Notes: generated by a model from the letters alone, not told the origin. Shown: positions 15,733 through 25,136, numbered from the stretch's first letter. The stretch: DNA of 64,000 nt from Streptomyces sp. NBC_00775 (GCF_036347135.1 NZ_CP108938.1:6324001-6388000), one strand, 5' to 3'. Translations and numbers: made by a program.

Positions 15733-16641
15733 GTGACCAGCCCCACCCCCGACGCCCTCCTGGGCCCCGCCGACATCCGCGAGCTCGCGGATGTGCTCGG
15801 CGTGCGGCCCACCAAGCAGCGCGGCCAGAACTTCGTCATCGACGCGAACACGGTGCGCCGCATCGTGCGGACCGCGCAGGTGCGGCCCGACGACGTGGTC
15901 GTGGAGGTGGGCCCCGGCCTCGGCTCCCTGACCCTGGCTCTGCTGGAGGTCGCCGACCGGGTCACGGCGGTGGAGATCGACGACGTGCTCGCCGGAGCGC
16001 TGCCGTCGACCATCGCCGCCCGCATGCCGCAGCGCGCGGAGCGGTTCGCGCTCGTGCACTCCGACGCGATGCAGGTGCGGGATCTGCCCGGCCCCGCCCC
16101 CACCGCACTCGTCGCCAACCTCCCGTACAACGTCGCCGTACCCGTCCTGCTGCACATGCTCGACACCTTCCCGACCATCGAGCGCACGCTGGTGATGGTG
16201 CAGGCGGAGGTCGCGGACCGGCTCGCGGCCCCGCCCGGCTCGAAGGTGTACGGCGTCCCTTCCGTAAAGGCGAACTGGTACGCCGACGTGAAGCGGGCCG
16301 GTTCCATCGGGCGGAACGTGTTCTGGCCGGCGCCCAACGTCGACAGCGGGCTGGTGGCGCTCACCCGGCGCGCCGAGCCCCTCAAGACGACGGCGACGAA
16401 GCGCGAGGTGTTCGCCGTGGTCGACGCCGCCTTCGCCCAGCGGCGGAAGACGCTGCGCGCCGCCCTCGCCGGGTGGGCGGGATCCGCCGCGGCCGCCGAG
16501 GTCGCGCTCGTCGCCGCCGGTGTCTCGCCACAGGCCCGCGGGGAGTCGCTCACGGTGGAAGAGTTCGCCCGTATCGCCGAGAACAAGGTCGAGAACACGG
16601 CCGAGAACAAGGCCGAGAACAAGGAGTCAAGCCAGCCGTGA
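15733..16641 (+). CDS. rsmA: 16S rRNA (adenine(1518)-N6/adenine(1519)-N6)-dimethyltransferase RsmA/KsgA
   Basis: The 302-residue protein has the SAM-binding motif I EVGPGLG at residues 58-64, the acidic EIDD near 81 and the catalytic NLPYN at 129-133. It dimethylates A1518 and A1519 in helix 45 of 16S rRNA. The GTG at 15733 is placed by homology just before the helical start and by the -10 box 6 nt upstream. The last 25 residues are a low-complexity Glu-Asn-Lys tail ([15 protein letters not shown]), longer than in most family members. The stop overlaps the ispE GTG in a GTGA junction. Confidence 0.93.
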   Translation: MTSPTPDALLGPADIRELADVLGVRPTKQRGQNFVIDANTVRRIVRTAQVRPDDVVVEVGPGLGSLTLALLEVADRVTAVEIDDVLAGALPSTIAARMPQRAERFALVHSDAMQVRDLPGPAPTALVANLPYNVAVPVLLHMLDTFPTIERTLVMVQAEVADRLAAPPGSKVYGVPSVKANWYADVKRAGSIGRNVFWPAPNVDSGLVALTRRAEPLKTTATKREVFAVVDAAFAQRRKTLRAALAGWAGSAAAAEVALVAAGVSPQARGESLTVEEFARIAENKVENTAENKAENKESSQP

Positions 16642-17531
16642 CGGTGACGGTCCGCGTCCCTGCCAAGGTCAACGTCCAGCTCGCGGTGGGCGGCGCCCGC
16701 CCCGACGGCTTCCACGACCTGGCCAATGTCTTCCTCGCCGTCGGCCTGTACGACGAGGTGACGGTCACACCGGCGGACGAGCTGCGCATCACCTGCGCGG
16801 GGCCGGACGCCGCGCAGGTGCCCCTGGACCGTACGAACCTCGCGGCCCGCGCGGCCCTCGAACTCGCCCGGCGGTACGACCTCGACCCCGCCGTCCACAT
16901 CCACATCGCCAAGGACATCCCCGTCGCCGGCGGCATGGCCGGCGGCAGTGCGGACGGAGCCGGTGCGCTGCTCGCCTGCGACGCCCTGTGGGGTACGCGG
17001 GCCTCGCGCGAGGAACTCCTCGACATCTGTGCCGAGTTGGGCAGCGACGTGCCGTTCAGCCTGGTGGGCGGGGCGGCGCTCGGCGTCGGGCGGGGCGAGC
17101 AGCTGCGCACGCTGGAGGTCGGCGGCACCTTCCACTGGGTCTTCGCGATGGCCGAGCGGGGGCTTTCGACCCCCGCGGTCTTCCGGGAGTTCGACCGGAT
17201 GAACGAGGGGGTCCGGATCCCCGAGCCGGTCGCCTCGCAGGAGCTGCTCGACGCCCTGGCCAAGGGGGATGCCGGGGCCCTCGCACGCGCCGTCTCCAAC
17301 GATCTCCAGCCCGCCGCCCTCTCCCTCTTCCCGGCCCTCGCCGACACCCTCGCCGCGGGCCGCGCGGCCGGCGCCCTCGCCGCGCTCGTCTCCGGCTCGG
17401 GCCCGACCACCGCCTTCCTCGCGCCGGACGCGGAGTCCGCGCACACGGTCGCCGAGGCGCTGCTCACCTCGGGCACCTGCCGTTCGGTACGGGTCACCGA
17501 GAGCCCCGCGCCCGGCGCGACCGTCCTCTGA
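16638..17531 (+). CDS. ispE: 4-diphosphocytidyl-2-C-methyl-D-erythritol kinase IspE
   Basis: The 297-residue GHMP kinase phosphorylates CDP-methylerythritol in the non-mevalonate isoprenoid pathway. It begins with the family's [11 protein letters not shown] segment. The ATP-binding motif [14 protein letters not shown] is near residues 95-108 and the C-terminal loop is [10 protein letters not shown]. The GTG at 16638 overlaps the rsmA stop (GTGA), and the rsmA-ispE pairing is conserved in many bacteria. The 147-bp gap after it contains two near-repeats of TGTATGTCTCGTAC and several GGGCTCGTA units of unknown meaning. Confidence 0.93.
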   Translation: MTVTVRVPAKVNVQLAVGGARPDGFHDLANVFLAVGLYDEVTVTPADELRITCAGPDAAQVPLDRTNLAARAALELARRYDLDPAVHIHIAKDIPVAGGMAGGSADGAGALLACDALWGTRASREELLDICAELGSDVPFSLVGGAALGVGRGEQLRTLEVGGTFHWVFAMAERGLSTPAVFREFDRMNEGVRIPEPVASQELLDALAKGDAGALARAVSNDLQPAALSLFPALADTLAAGRAAGALAALVSGSGPTTAFLAPDAESAHTVAEALLTSGTCRSVRVTESPAPGATVL

Positions 17532-17549
17532 CGGCGCCGGCGTTCTTGT

Positions 17550-17660
17550 ACGGCGCGTATGTCTCGTACATGCTTGTATGTCTCGTACGGGCTCGTATGG
17601 GCTCGTGCGTGCCGTACGGGCTCGTACAGCACGTACTCAGACGCCAGTTGAGTACGAGAG
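17550..17660. repeat. Short degenerate repeats between ispE and the acyltransferase
   Basis: Units of the type GGCTCGTAC or TCTCGTAC occur about seven times in 110 bp, some as CGTACG palindromes. There is no T-tract. The region could act as a terminator or a protein-binding site; nothing else is visible. Confidence 0.5.
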
Positions 17661-17699
17661 CGCTGCCGCCTGCCGGGCGTGCGGCGCGACCGTACTCGT

Positions 17700-19121
17700 A
17701 TGGGATCAAGCGCTCATGAGCTCGCCGAGGCCACACCCGCCTCGCGCGACAAGTACATCGACCTGCTGCGGGTCGCCTCGCTCGGCACGGTGGTGCTCGG
17801 GCACTGGCTGATGGCCGCCGTGACCGTCGGGGACGACGGGCGGGCCGAGGTCGGCAATCTGCTCGCGGTGGAGCCGGGGCTCCAACTGCTCACCTGGGTG
17901 CTGCAGATCATGCCGGTGTTCTTCTTCGTGGGCGGCTTCTCGCACGCGCTGTCGTACCGCTCGCTGCGGAGGCGGTCGGAGGGTTCCCCGGTCTACTCCG
18001 TGTTCCTGCGCGCCCGGTTGCAGCGGCTGCTGCGGCCGACCGTCGTGTTCATCGGGGTGTGGGGCGCGGGCGCTCTCGCGCTGCAACTCGCGGGTGAGGG
18101 CGGCGGATTGCTGGACGTGTCGCTTCGCCTGGTGGCGCAGCCGTTGTGGTTCATAGGGATCTATCTGGCGATGGTGGCCTTCACGCCGCCGTTGCTGCGG
18201 CTGCACGAGCGGTACGGCTGGGGCGCGTTCGGCGGGCTGGTGGCGGCGGCCGCGTCCGTGGACGTGCTCCGGTTCGCGTTCGGGGTGCCGTACGTCGAGT
18301 TCCTCAACTTCGCCTTCGTCTGGCTCGCGGTCCACCAGCTCGGATTCCTGCGCGCGGACGGGCGGCTGGGGCGGCCGTACGTCCTCGCGGGCGCCGGACT
18401 CGCGGGGGCCGCGCTGCTGGTGGCGTACGGGCCGTATCCGCTGTCGATGGTCGGGATGCCCGGCGAGAAGATCTCCAACATGGCACCGCCGACCTTCGCG
18501 CTGCTGTGCCACGGGCTGTGGCTGGTCGGCGCGGTGGAGCTGCTGCGGGAGCCCGCGGGGCGGTGGCTGCGCCGGCCGCGGGTGTGGCGGACCGTCGTCG
18601 CCGCCAACGGTGTGTCCATGACGGCCTTCCTGTGGCACCTCACGGCGATGCTCGGCGTGTACGGGGTGCTGCTCGCCGCGGGGGCGCGGCTGCCGGAGCC
18701 CGCGACGGGGGGCTGGTGGGCGCAGGTGCCGCTGCGGATCGCGGCGGCGATGGTGGTCACGGGGGTGCTCGTCGCGGTGTTCCGGCGGTTCGAACGGCCT
18801 TCTGCGAGAGGGAAAGTGAAGGTATCCCCGGAGGTATCCACGGAGGTATCTCCGGAGGTATCCCCGGACGTCTCCTCCGGTGGCGCGGGCCCTGCTGCCG
18901 CGGGCCCTGTTGCGGCGGCCGGTGTCGCCCTCTGCCTCTTCGGTGTGCTCGGGCTGTCCATGGTCGGCTTCGGGGGGCTCCTGGAAGGCCGTACGGCGAT
19001 GCTGATCGCGGTGCGGGTGACGGCTCCGGTGGCCGTGGCGATGACGCTCGTCGGGTGGCTGCTGGTGGAGCGGGCGGGGCGAGGACGCCCGGCGCTGCAT
19101 AAATATGCAACGCAGGTGTAA
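17700..19121 (+). CDS. Membrane acyltransferase of the AT3 (acyltransferase 3) family
   Basis: The 473-residue protein has about ten transmembrane segments. It begins with the AT3 signature region: DKYIDLLRVASLGTVVLGHW contains the conserved Arg and His of the R-x10-H motif. AT3 enzymes O-acylate sugars, lipids or peptides at the membrane. The start is either the ATG at 17700 or the GTG at 17679; 17700 was chosen because ordinary Streptomyces homologues begin just before the first helix. Between the last helices is a 30-residue spacer of repeated VSPEVS-type units, encoded by four copies of a 15-bp GGAGGTATCCCCG-like sequence at about 18820-18880. The substrate is unknown. Confidence 0.82.
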   Translation: MGSSAHELAEATPASRDKYIDLLRVASLGTVVLGHWLMAAVTVGDDGRAEVGNLLAVEPGLQLLTWVLQIMPVFFFVGGFSHALSYRSLRRRSEGSPVYSVFLRARLQRLLRPTVVFIGVWGAGALALQLAGEGGGLLDVSLRLVAQPLWFIGIYLAMVAFTPPLLRLHERYGWGAFGGLVAAAASVDVLRFAFGVPYVEFLNFAFVWLAVHQLGFLRADGRLGRPYVLAGAGLAGAALLVAYGPYPLSMVGMPGEKISNMAPPTFALLCHGLWLVGAVELLREPAGRWLRRPRVWRTVVAANGVSMTAFLWHLTAMLGVYGVLLAAGARLPEPATGGWWAQVPLRIAAAMVVTGVLVAVFRRFERPSARGKVKVSPEVSTEVSPEVSPDVSSGGAGPAAAGPVAAAGVALCLFGVLGLSMVGFGGLLEGRTAMLIAVRVTAPVAVAMTLVGWLLVERAGRGRPALHKYATQV

Positions 19122-19285
19122 CCTACGTCACCGTAATTTAATTCTTATCTATCACCCCCATGGTCCCTTTCGCGCCGTCTGCTCCTCAGGCGGTGCTGGC
19201 ATGATCAGCCGTCCCCGGTCTCTTGTTACCGGCGGTACTTCCGTGTGCGCGGCCGTGCCCGCGCGACGGCGAGAGGGGCTTCCCC

Positions 19286-20065
19286 ATGGGACACATGGAC
19301 CACTTCAGCGCAGGATGGGTCACTCCCGTCCTGTCCTACGCGATGGCTTGCGTCGGCTCGGCACTCGGACTGAGGTGCACGGTCAGGGCTCTTGAGGCCG
19401 ACGGCGCCTCGAAGCGCAACTGGCTGCTGCTGGCCTCCATCGCCATCGGGTCCGGCATCTGGACCATGCACTTCATCGCCATGATGGGCTTCTCGGTCGA
19501 CGGGACGCCCATCCGTTACGACGTCCCGCTCACCGTGCTCAGCCTGCTGATGTCGATCGCGGTCGTCGGCGCGGGCGTCTTCACCGCCGGGTTCGGACGG
19601 TCTCCCGTACGGGCCGTGCTGCTCGGCGGGCTCGGTACCGGCGTCGGCGTCGCCGCCATGCACTACACCGGCATGGCCGCGCTCAACCTGCACGGCGAGG
19701 TCAACTACGACCCCACCCTCGTCATCGCCTCCGTCATCATCGCCGTCGTCGCCGCGACCGCCGCGCTCACGCTCACCCTCATCGTGCGCGGGCCGATCCT
19801 CGCCACCGCGGCCGCGCTCGTCATGGGCCTCGCGGTCGTCAGCATGCACTACACCGGCATGTGGGCCGTCAGCATCAGCCTCGCGCCCAGCAGCGCGTCG
19901 CTGTCCGGGGCCACGGCCACCGAGTTCATCTTCCCGCTCGCCGTGGTGCTCGGCTCGTTCCTCTTCCTGACCTCCGCGTACGTCGCGCTGTCCCCGACCG
20001 GGAAGCGGGACGAGTCGGCCGCCGCCGTCGAACTGCTGCGTCAGGTCGAGCTCTCCACGGCCTGA
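19286..20065 (+). CDS. MHYT-domain integral membrane sensor protein
   Basis: The 259-residue protein has seven predicted transmembrane helices and three MHYT-type motifs (WTMHFIAMM, MHYTGMAAL and MHYTGMWAV), proposed to bind copper and sense oxygen, CO or NO. No output domain is attached, unlike the GGDEF/EAL fusions of other bacteria. The ATG at 19286 is preceded by GAGAGGGG; a longer reading frame to 19223 lacks a ribosome site and would add a basic leader. An AT-rich stretch at about 19130-19155 in the 164-bp upstream gap probably contains its promoter. A CvnA-like kinase gene lies 219 bp downstream and could be a functional partner. Confidence 0.85.
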   Translation: MGHMDHFSAGWVTPVLSYAMACVGSALGLRCTVRALEADGASKRNWLLLASIAIGSGIWTMHFIAMMGFSVDGTPIRYDVPLTVLSLLMSIAVVGAGVFTAGFGRSPVRAVLLGGLGTGVGVAAMHYTGMAALNLHGEVNYDPTLVIASVIIAVVAATAALTLTLIVRGPILATAAALVMGLAVVSMHYTGMWAVSISLAPSSASLSGATATEFIFPLAVVLGSFLFLTSAYVALSPTGKRDESAAAVELLRQVELSTA

Positions 20066-20284
20066 GTCGTACGACTTCCCCCAGGTGGCCTCGTGCGTTC
20101 ACTTCCTCTCTTCTTATTACGGCCTTGAGCCCGCCGTTCCGGTCGTTTACGTCCCTGCGGCCGCCGTTACGGCCGTCCACGTCCCGCCGGCAGCTGTTAC
20201 GGCCGCCCGTGCCGCCCGTGCCGTGCGTACGTCCTCCCCCCGTAACTCCTTCTCCGCAACTCCCTCACTGAACGAGGTCCCCCC

Positions 20285-22312
20285 ATGCGTGTCCCCCGCA
20301 CGCCCGCCCGGCTGCGTCCCAGATCGGTTCGCGCGAAGATCGTCGCCCTGCTCATGCTGCCCATCGTGTCCCTCATGGCGCTGTGGGGCTTCGCCGCCGT
20401 GACCACGGCCTCCAGCATCGGCGCCCTGGAGACGGCCAAGGACGTCAACTCCGAACTCCTCGCCCCCGTCGGCGACTTCGTCACCGCCCTGCAGGGCGAG
20501 CGGTCCGCCACCCTGCGGTACGTGGCCGCGCCGAGCGGCAGCGGCCTCGCCGCCCTGAAGACCGCGCGGACCGCCACCGACAAGGCCGCCTCCGCGCTCC
20601 TCGACGGCGTCAACGCGTCCAGCTCCGACGCCGCGCTGCTGGACACCGGACTGCCCGCCCGCATCACCCGCCTCCAGAGCGACGCGGGCGGCCTTCCGAC
20701 CCTGCGTACCGAGGTCGGCGTGAAGGGCGCGGCACCCTCCGACGCGTTCACGAAGTACTCCGCGATCATCGAGCACGGCTTCTCCGTCACCGGTGCGCTC
20801 ACCGGCGACCAGAACACCGACGCGACCAGCGAGGCCCGCGTCGTCCTCGAACTCTCCCGCGCCCGCGAGGCCGTCTCCCAGGAGCAGGCCCTGCTGGCCG
20901 CCGGGCGGGGGACCGGGACGCTGACCACGAACCAGTACGCGCTGTTCGCCGGGGCCGTCGCCACGCAGCGGTCGCTGCTGAAGCCCGCGGTCGCCGATCT
21001 GAAGAGCGAGCACCGGGCGGCGTACAACTCCGTCCTGGAGAGCGACAGTTACACGCGGCTCCAGGCCGTCGAGAACCGTGTACGCAGCGCCGGGCCGGGG
21101 GCCTCCGCCGTGTCCGCGGGTCTCGTCACGGGCTGGGACGGCTCCTCCTCGGCCGTGCTGAAGGGCCTGACCAAGGCCGAGGCGGGGGCCGGGACCGCGG
21201 CCGCCGCGAAGGCGAACCCGTTCGGCTGGGACACGCTCGGCGCGTCCGGCGTCGCGGTGGTGCTCGGCCTCGTCGGTGTGCTGCTGTCGCTGCTGGTGTC
21301 CGTGCTCGTCGGCCGCGGGCTGATCGTGGAACTGCTGGATCTGCGGAACTCCGCGCTGGAGGTGGCCGGACGGCGGCTGCCGCAGGCCATGCGGCGGCTG
21401 CATGCCGGGCAGGGCGTCGACATCGACCTCGAGGCGCCCATGCGGCGACTGGTGGGCGACGAACTGGCACAGGTGGGTACCGCCCTGACCGCCGTGCAGC
21501 GGGCCGCGCTCAAGGCCGCGTCCGAGCGCGCCGAACTGCTGAGCGGGATCTCCGGCGTGTACGTCAGCCTCGCGCGCCGCAGCCAGGTGCTGCTCCACCG
21601 CCAGCTGGACCTGCTCTCGACGATGGAGCAGCGCCAGCAGGACGTTCTCGAACTCCAGGACCTCTACCGGGTCGACTACCTCGCCACCCGTATGCGCCGC
21701 CACTCCGAGAGCCTCCTCATCCTCTCCGGCATCGCGCCCGGGCGTAGCTGGCGCACCCCGATCCCCCTCGCGGACGTGCTGCGCGCCGCCGTCGCGGAGA
21801 TCGAGGACGCGACACGGGTCCAGATCTGGGCCGTACCGCGGGTCTCGGTGGCCGGCGGTTCGGTCGCCGACGTGATCCACCTCCTCGCCGAGCTCGTCGA
21901 GAACGCCGCCGCCTTCTCGCCGCCCAGCACCAAGGTGCAGCTGCGGGCCGCGCGGATGCGGGACGGTGTCCTCATCGAGGTCGAGGACAGCGGTTTCGGT
22001 ATGAACGAGGAGGCCATGGCCGACGCCAACCGGAAGATCCAGGCGCAGAAGGTCGACCTGCTCGACGCCAAGCAGATCGGTCTCTTCGTGGTGAACCGGC
22101 TGGCCGAGCGGCAGGGCCTGCGGGTGGAGCTGAGGCAGTCGCCGAACGGTGGCGTCACCGCGGCGGTGCTCATCCCCGAGCAGCTGCTCCGTGACGACAT
22201 GCCGGTGCATGACCGTGCGGTCGCCGAAGGAGGCGTACAGGGTCAGGGGCGGTCCCTGGCTCCGGCGTCCGCGCTGATCCCGAGGCAGCGGCTTTCGGGC
22301 AACGGCGCGTAG
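20285..22312 (+). CDS. Nitrate/nitrite-sensor-type histidine kinase, CvnA-like, orphan
   Basis: The 675-residue protein has a TM helix at residues 18-38 and an extracytoplasmic nitrate/nitrite-sensing (NIT-like) region to about 315. A second TM helix lies at about 322-343, followed by a HAMP-like linker and a C-terminal HATPase domain. The ATPase motifs look intact: N box ELVENAAAFSPP, G1 EDSGFGMNE and G2 IGLFVVNRLAERQ. The helix that carries Asp-His-Leu in most CvnA-type proteins reads VDYLATRMRR here, with Tyr in place of His. None of the other conservon genes (cvnB-D) follows. GAGG lies 6 bases before the ATG. Confidence 0.82.
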   Translation: MRVPRTPARLRPRSVRAKIVALLMLPIVSLMALWGFAAVTTASSIGALETAKDVNSELLAPVGDFVTALQGERSATLRYVAAPSGSGLAALKTARTATDKAASALLDGVNASSSDAALLDTGLPARITRLQSDAGGLPTLRTEVGVKGAAPSDAFTKYSAIIEHGFSVTGALTGDQNTDATSEARVVLELSRAREAVSQEQALLAAGRGTGTLTTNQYALFAGAVATQRSLLKPAVADLKSEHRAAYNSVLESDSYTRLQAVENRVRSAGPGASAVSAGLVTGWDGSSSAVLKGLTKAEAGAGTAAAAKANPFGWDTLGASGVAVVLGLVGVLLSLLVSVLVGRGLIVELLDLRNSALEVAGRRLPQAMRRLHAGQGVDIDLEAPMRRLVGDELAQVGTALTAVQRAALKAASERAELLSGISGVYVSLARRSQVLLHRQLDLLSTMEQRQQDVLELQDLYRVDYLATRMRRHSESLLILSGIAPGRSWRTPIPLADVLRAAVAEIEDATRVQIWAVPRVSVAGGSVADVIHLLAELVENAAAFSPPSTKVQLRAARMRDGVLIEVEDSGFGMNEEAMADANRKIQAQKVDLLDAKQIGLFVVNRLAERQGLRVELRQSPNGGVTAAVLIPEQLLRDDMPVHDRAVAEGGVQGQGRSLAPASALIPRQRLSGNGA

Positions 22313-22321
22313 CGCCTGGCC

Positions 22322-22880
22322 GGCGGGGGTGCGGGCCTTGGGGTTCGCCCCCGCCGCCGCCCTGGGGCTCCGCCCCAGACCCCGGGGTGGGTTCTTTGGC
22401 CGCGGGTGGGTGGGGGCTGGTCGCGCAGTTCCCCGCGCCCCTAACGGCTCGGGGCTGCGCCCCGTCGCCCCCGACCCGCCTCCGGCCCACCGCCGGCCCG
22501 CTCCACCCCCGGCCCGCCTCCGGCCCGCTCCTTGCCCACCCCGGCCCACCCCCGACCCGCCCCCGACCCGCCCCCGACCCGCCCCACCCCCGGCCCGCCT
22601 CCGGCCCGCTCCTTGCCCAGCCCGGCCCACCCCCGGCCTGCTCCCTGCCCGCCTCCGGCCCGTTCCCTGCCCACCGCCGGCCCGCTCCCTTCCCGCCTCC
22701 GGCCCGCCTCCGGTCTTTTGTCCTTTGTCTTTTAGGGGCGCGGGGAACTGCGCGACCGGCCCCCACCCACCCGCAGCCGACGTTCAGGGGCGCGGGGAAC
22801 GGCGCAATCTTGAGGGGGGTCTGGGGGCGCAGCCCCCAGGGACGGGATGGGACGGGTAGGGGCGGCGGGGGCGAAAAACC
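22322..22880. repeat. Composite dispersed inverted repeat, copy 2, flanking a C-rich minisatellite
   Basis: The 636-bp gap between the kinase and the ABC-F gene has no gene. One arm (about 22400-22443) and its inverse (about 22735-22785) carry the GGGGCGCGGGGAACTGCGC module. The block with GGGATGGGACGGGTAGGGG follows at about 22842-22862. Between the arms, 22470-22720 is an imperfect minisatellite of CCGGCCCGCCTCC and CGACCCGCCCC units with almost no A. Long reading frames in this segment are artefacts of that composition. Confidence 0.85.
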
Positions 22881-22948
22881 TCGCGGCTCGGCTCGTGTAG
22901 CGCGCGGACTACCCTTGAGGGTCGATCGTCCCCCTCGTCAGGAGAGAA

Positions 22949-24754
22949 ATGGCCGTCAACCTGGTCAATGTCGAGTCCGTCAGCAAGGTGTACGGCACCC
23001 GTGCCCTGCTCGACGGAGTCTCCCTCGGCGTCAGCGAGGGTGACCGCATCGGCGTGGTCGGCCGGAACGGCGACGGCAAGACGACGCTCATCCGGATGCT
23101 CGCCAAGCTGGAGGAGGCCGACACCGGCCGCGTCACGCACTCCGGCGGCCTGCACCTGGGGGTACTGACGCAGCATGACTCCCTCGACCCCACGGCCACC
23201 GTCCGCCACGAGGTCATCCGCGACATGGCCGACCACGAGTGGGCGGGCAACGCCAAGATCAGGGACGTACTGACGGGCTTGTTCGGCGGGCTCGATCTGC
23301 CGGGGTTCCCGCAGGGGCTCGACACCGTCATCGGTCCGCTCTCCGGCGGTGAGCGCCGCCGTATCGCGCTCGCCAAGCTGCTCATCGAGGAGCAGGACCT
23401 GATCATCCTCGACGAGCCCACCAACCACCTGGACGTGGAGGGCATCGCCTGGCTCGCCCAGCATCTGCGCGAGCGCCGCTCCGCGCTGGTGTGCGTCACC
23501 CACGACCGGTGGTTCCTCGACCAGGTCTGCACCCGCATGTGGGACGTGCAGAAGGGCGCGGTGTACGAGTACGAGGGCGGGTACTCCGACTACGTCTTCG
23601 CGCGCGCCGAGCGGGAGCGCATCGCCGCCACGGAGGAAGTCAAGCGGCAGAACCTCGTGCGCAAGGAGCTGGCCTGGCTGCGGCGCGGCGCCCCCGCCCG
23701 TACCTCCAAGCCGCGCTTCCGCGTCGAGGCCGCCAACGAACTCATCGCGGATGTGCCGCCGCCCCGCGACAAGAGCGAGCTGATGAAGTTCGCCAGCTCA
23801 CGGCTCGGCAAGACCGTGTTCGATCTCGAAGACGTGACCGTGCAGGCGGGCCCGAAGGTCCTGCTCAAGCACCTCACCTGGCAGCTCGGCCCCGGCGACC
23901 GCGTCGGACTCGTGGGCGTGAACGGCGCCGGCAAGACCTCCCTCCTGCGCGCCATGGCCGAGGCCGCCCGCAGCGAGGGCGAGCAGCAGCCGGTCGCCGG
24001 GCGCATCTCCACCGGCAAGACCGTCAAGCTCGCCTACCTCTCCCAGGAAGTCGCCGAGCTCGACCCGACCTGGCGCGTGCTTCAGGCCGTCCAGGCCGTC
24101 CGCGACCGCGTCGACCTCGGCACGGGGCGCGAACTGACCGCGGGGCAGCTCTGCGAGACGTTCGGCTTCAACAAGGAGAAGCAGTGGACGCCTGTGGGGG
24201 ACCTGAGCGGTGGTGAGCGGCGGCGCCTCCAGTTGCTGCGCCTGCTGATGGACGAGCCCAACGTCCTCTTCCTCGACGAGCCCACCAACGACCTCGACAT
24301 CGAGACCCTCACCCAGCTGGAAGACCTGCTCGACGGGTGGCCCGGCTCGATGATCGTGATCTCCCACGACCGGTTCTTCATCGAGCGCACGACGGACAAC
24401 GTGTTCGCGCTGCTCGGCGACGGCACCCTGCGCATGCTGCCGCGCGGCATCGACGAGTACCTGGAGCGGCGCAAGCGCATGGAGGAGGTCGCCGCGGCCG
24501 CCGTACTCGCCGCCGCGCCCGCGCCCGCCAAGGCCGCGTCCGCCGCCGACGCCCGCGCCGCCAAGAAGGAGCTCCAGAAGATCGAACGGCAGCTGGACAA
24601 GATCTCCGAGAAGGAGACCAAGCTGCACGACCAAATCGCCGACAACGCCACCGACTTCGCCCGGGTCGCCAAACTCGACACCGAGTTGCGCGAGTTGGCC
24701 GGGGAGCGCGAGGAGCTGGAGATGCGCTGGCTGGAGCTCGCGGAGGACGCGTAA
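22949..24754 (+). CDS. ABC-F family ATP-binding protein (Uup/EttA-like)
   Basis: The 601-residue protein has two ATP-binding cassettes and no membrane domain. Walker A motifs are GRNGDGKTT (residues 38-46) and GVNGAGKTS (near 325). Two LSGGERRR signatures and two DEPTN-x-LD Walker B blocks are present. A basic linker with PARTSKPRF lies between the cassettes, and an Ala-rich segment and coiled coil form the last 80 residues, as in Uup. ABC-F proteins bind the ribosomal E site and relieve stalling or protect against antibiotics. Ribosome site AGGAGAG lies 7 bases before the ATG. No resistance or biosynthesis genes adjoin it, which suggests housekeeping rather than self-protection. Confidence 0.9.
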   Translation: MAVNLVNVESVSKVYGTRALLDGVSLGVSEGDRIGVVGRNGDGKTTLIRMLAKLEEADTGRVTHSGGLHLGVLTQHDSLDPTATVRHEVIRDMADHEWAGNAKIRDVLTGLFGGLDLPGFPQGLDTVIGPLSGGERRRIALAKLLIEEQDLIILDEPTNHLDVEGIAWLAQHLRERRSALVCVTHDRWFLDQVCTRMWDVQKGAVYEYEGGYSDYVFARAERERIAATEEVKRQNLVRKELAWLRRGAPARTSKPRFRVEAANELIADVPPPRDKSELMKFASSRLGKTVFDLEDVTVQAGPKVLLKHLTWQLGPGDRVGLVGVNGAGKTSLLRAMAEAARSEGEQQPVAGRISTGKTVKLAYLSQEVAELDPTWRVLQAVQAVRDRVDLGTGRELTAGQLCETFGFNKEKQWTPVGDLSGGERRRLQLLRLLMDEPNVLFLDEPTNDLDIETLTQLEDLLDGWPGSMIVISHDRFFIERTTDNVFALLGDGTLRMLPRGIDEYLERRKRMEEVAAAAVLAAAPAPAKAASAADARAAKKELQKIERQLDKISEKETKLHDQIADNATDFARVAKLDTELRELAGEREELEMRWLELAEDA

Positions 24755-25052
24755 GCGAGGCGGGCGGCGCGCAGTTGGGTGGCGGCGCGTAGGCGCCCGT
24801 CACCAGGCGGGCGGCGCACGGGAGTTGGGCGGCGCGTCAGTCACTGGGTGCACGGCGCGTGGATGAGCTCGTACGTGGGAAACGCGCCCTCTGGAGTCAA
24901 CGCGCGCCCTGCGCAAGCCATACGTGCACGGCGCGCAAGCCACACGCGTATGTCACTCAAGTCACGCCACGCCCGCGCCCTGCGACGGCGCCACACGCCC
25001 ACCTCGCGCCCCACGAACAGGGCGCGCACGCCCACCAGTACGGCGCGCACGC

Positions 25053-25136
25053 CCCACGTGCGAGCCGCGGTACGTCCCACGTGCGAGCCGCGGTACGTCC
25101 CACGTGCGAGCCGCGGTACGTCCCACGTGCGAGCCG
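25053..25136. repeat. Tandem 23-bp repeat (3.6 copies) in the 634-bp gap after the ABC-F gene
   Basis: Copies occupy 25053-25075, 25076-25098 and 25099-25121, with a partial copy to 25136. The three full copies are identical. Each contains CACGTG, CCGCGG and GTAC palindromes. The period is not a multiple of three and no conserved ORF covers it. The rest of the gap (24755-25388) is rich in GGCGCG words and holds no gene. It ends with a tandem GTCTGAGAAC pair at 25301-25310 and 25312-25321, upstream of the next gene. Confidence 0.9.

Noticed and set aside
17679..17699. Upstream GTG start for the acyltransferase
   Set aside because: It adds only seven basic residues with no ribosome site; the ATG at 17700 gives a product that begins just ahead of the first helix. 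Kept as an alternative.
20285..22312. Complete conservon (cvnA-D) at the kinase
   Set aside because: No roadblock, DUF742 or GTPase gene follows; the downstream gap is repeats and then an unrelated ABC-F gene.
22384..23043. Overlapping long open frames in both strands of the kinase/ABC-F gap
   Set aside because: They are products of the A-poor minisatellite and the dispersed repeat; there is no start context or family motif.
25053..25136. 23-bp repeats as a possible CRISPR array
   Set aside because: The copies are directly adjacent with no spacers, and no cas genes are present.
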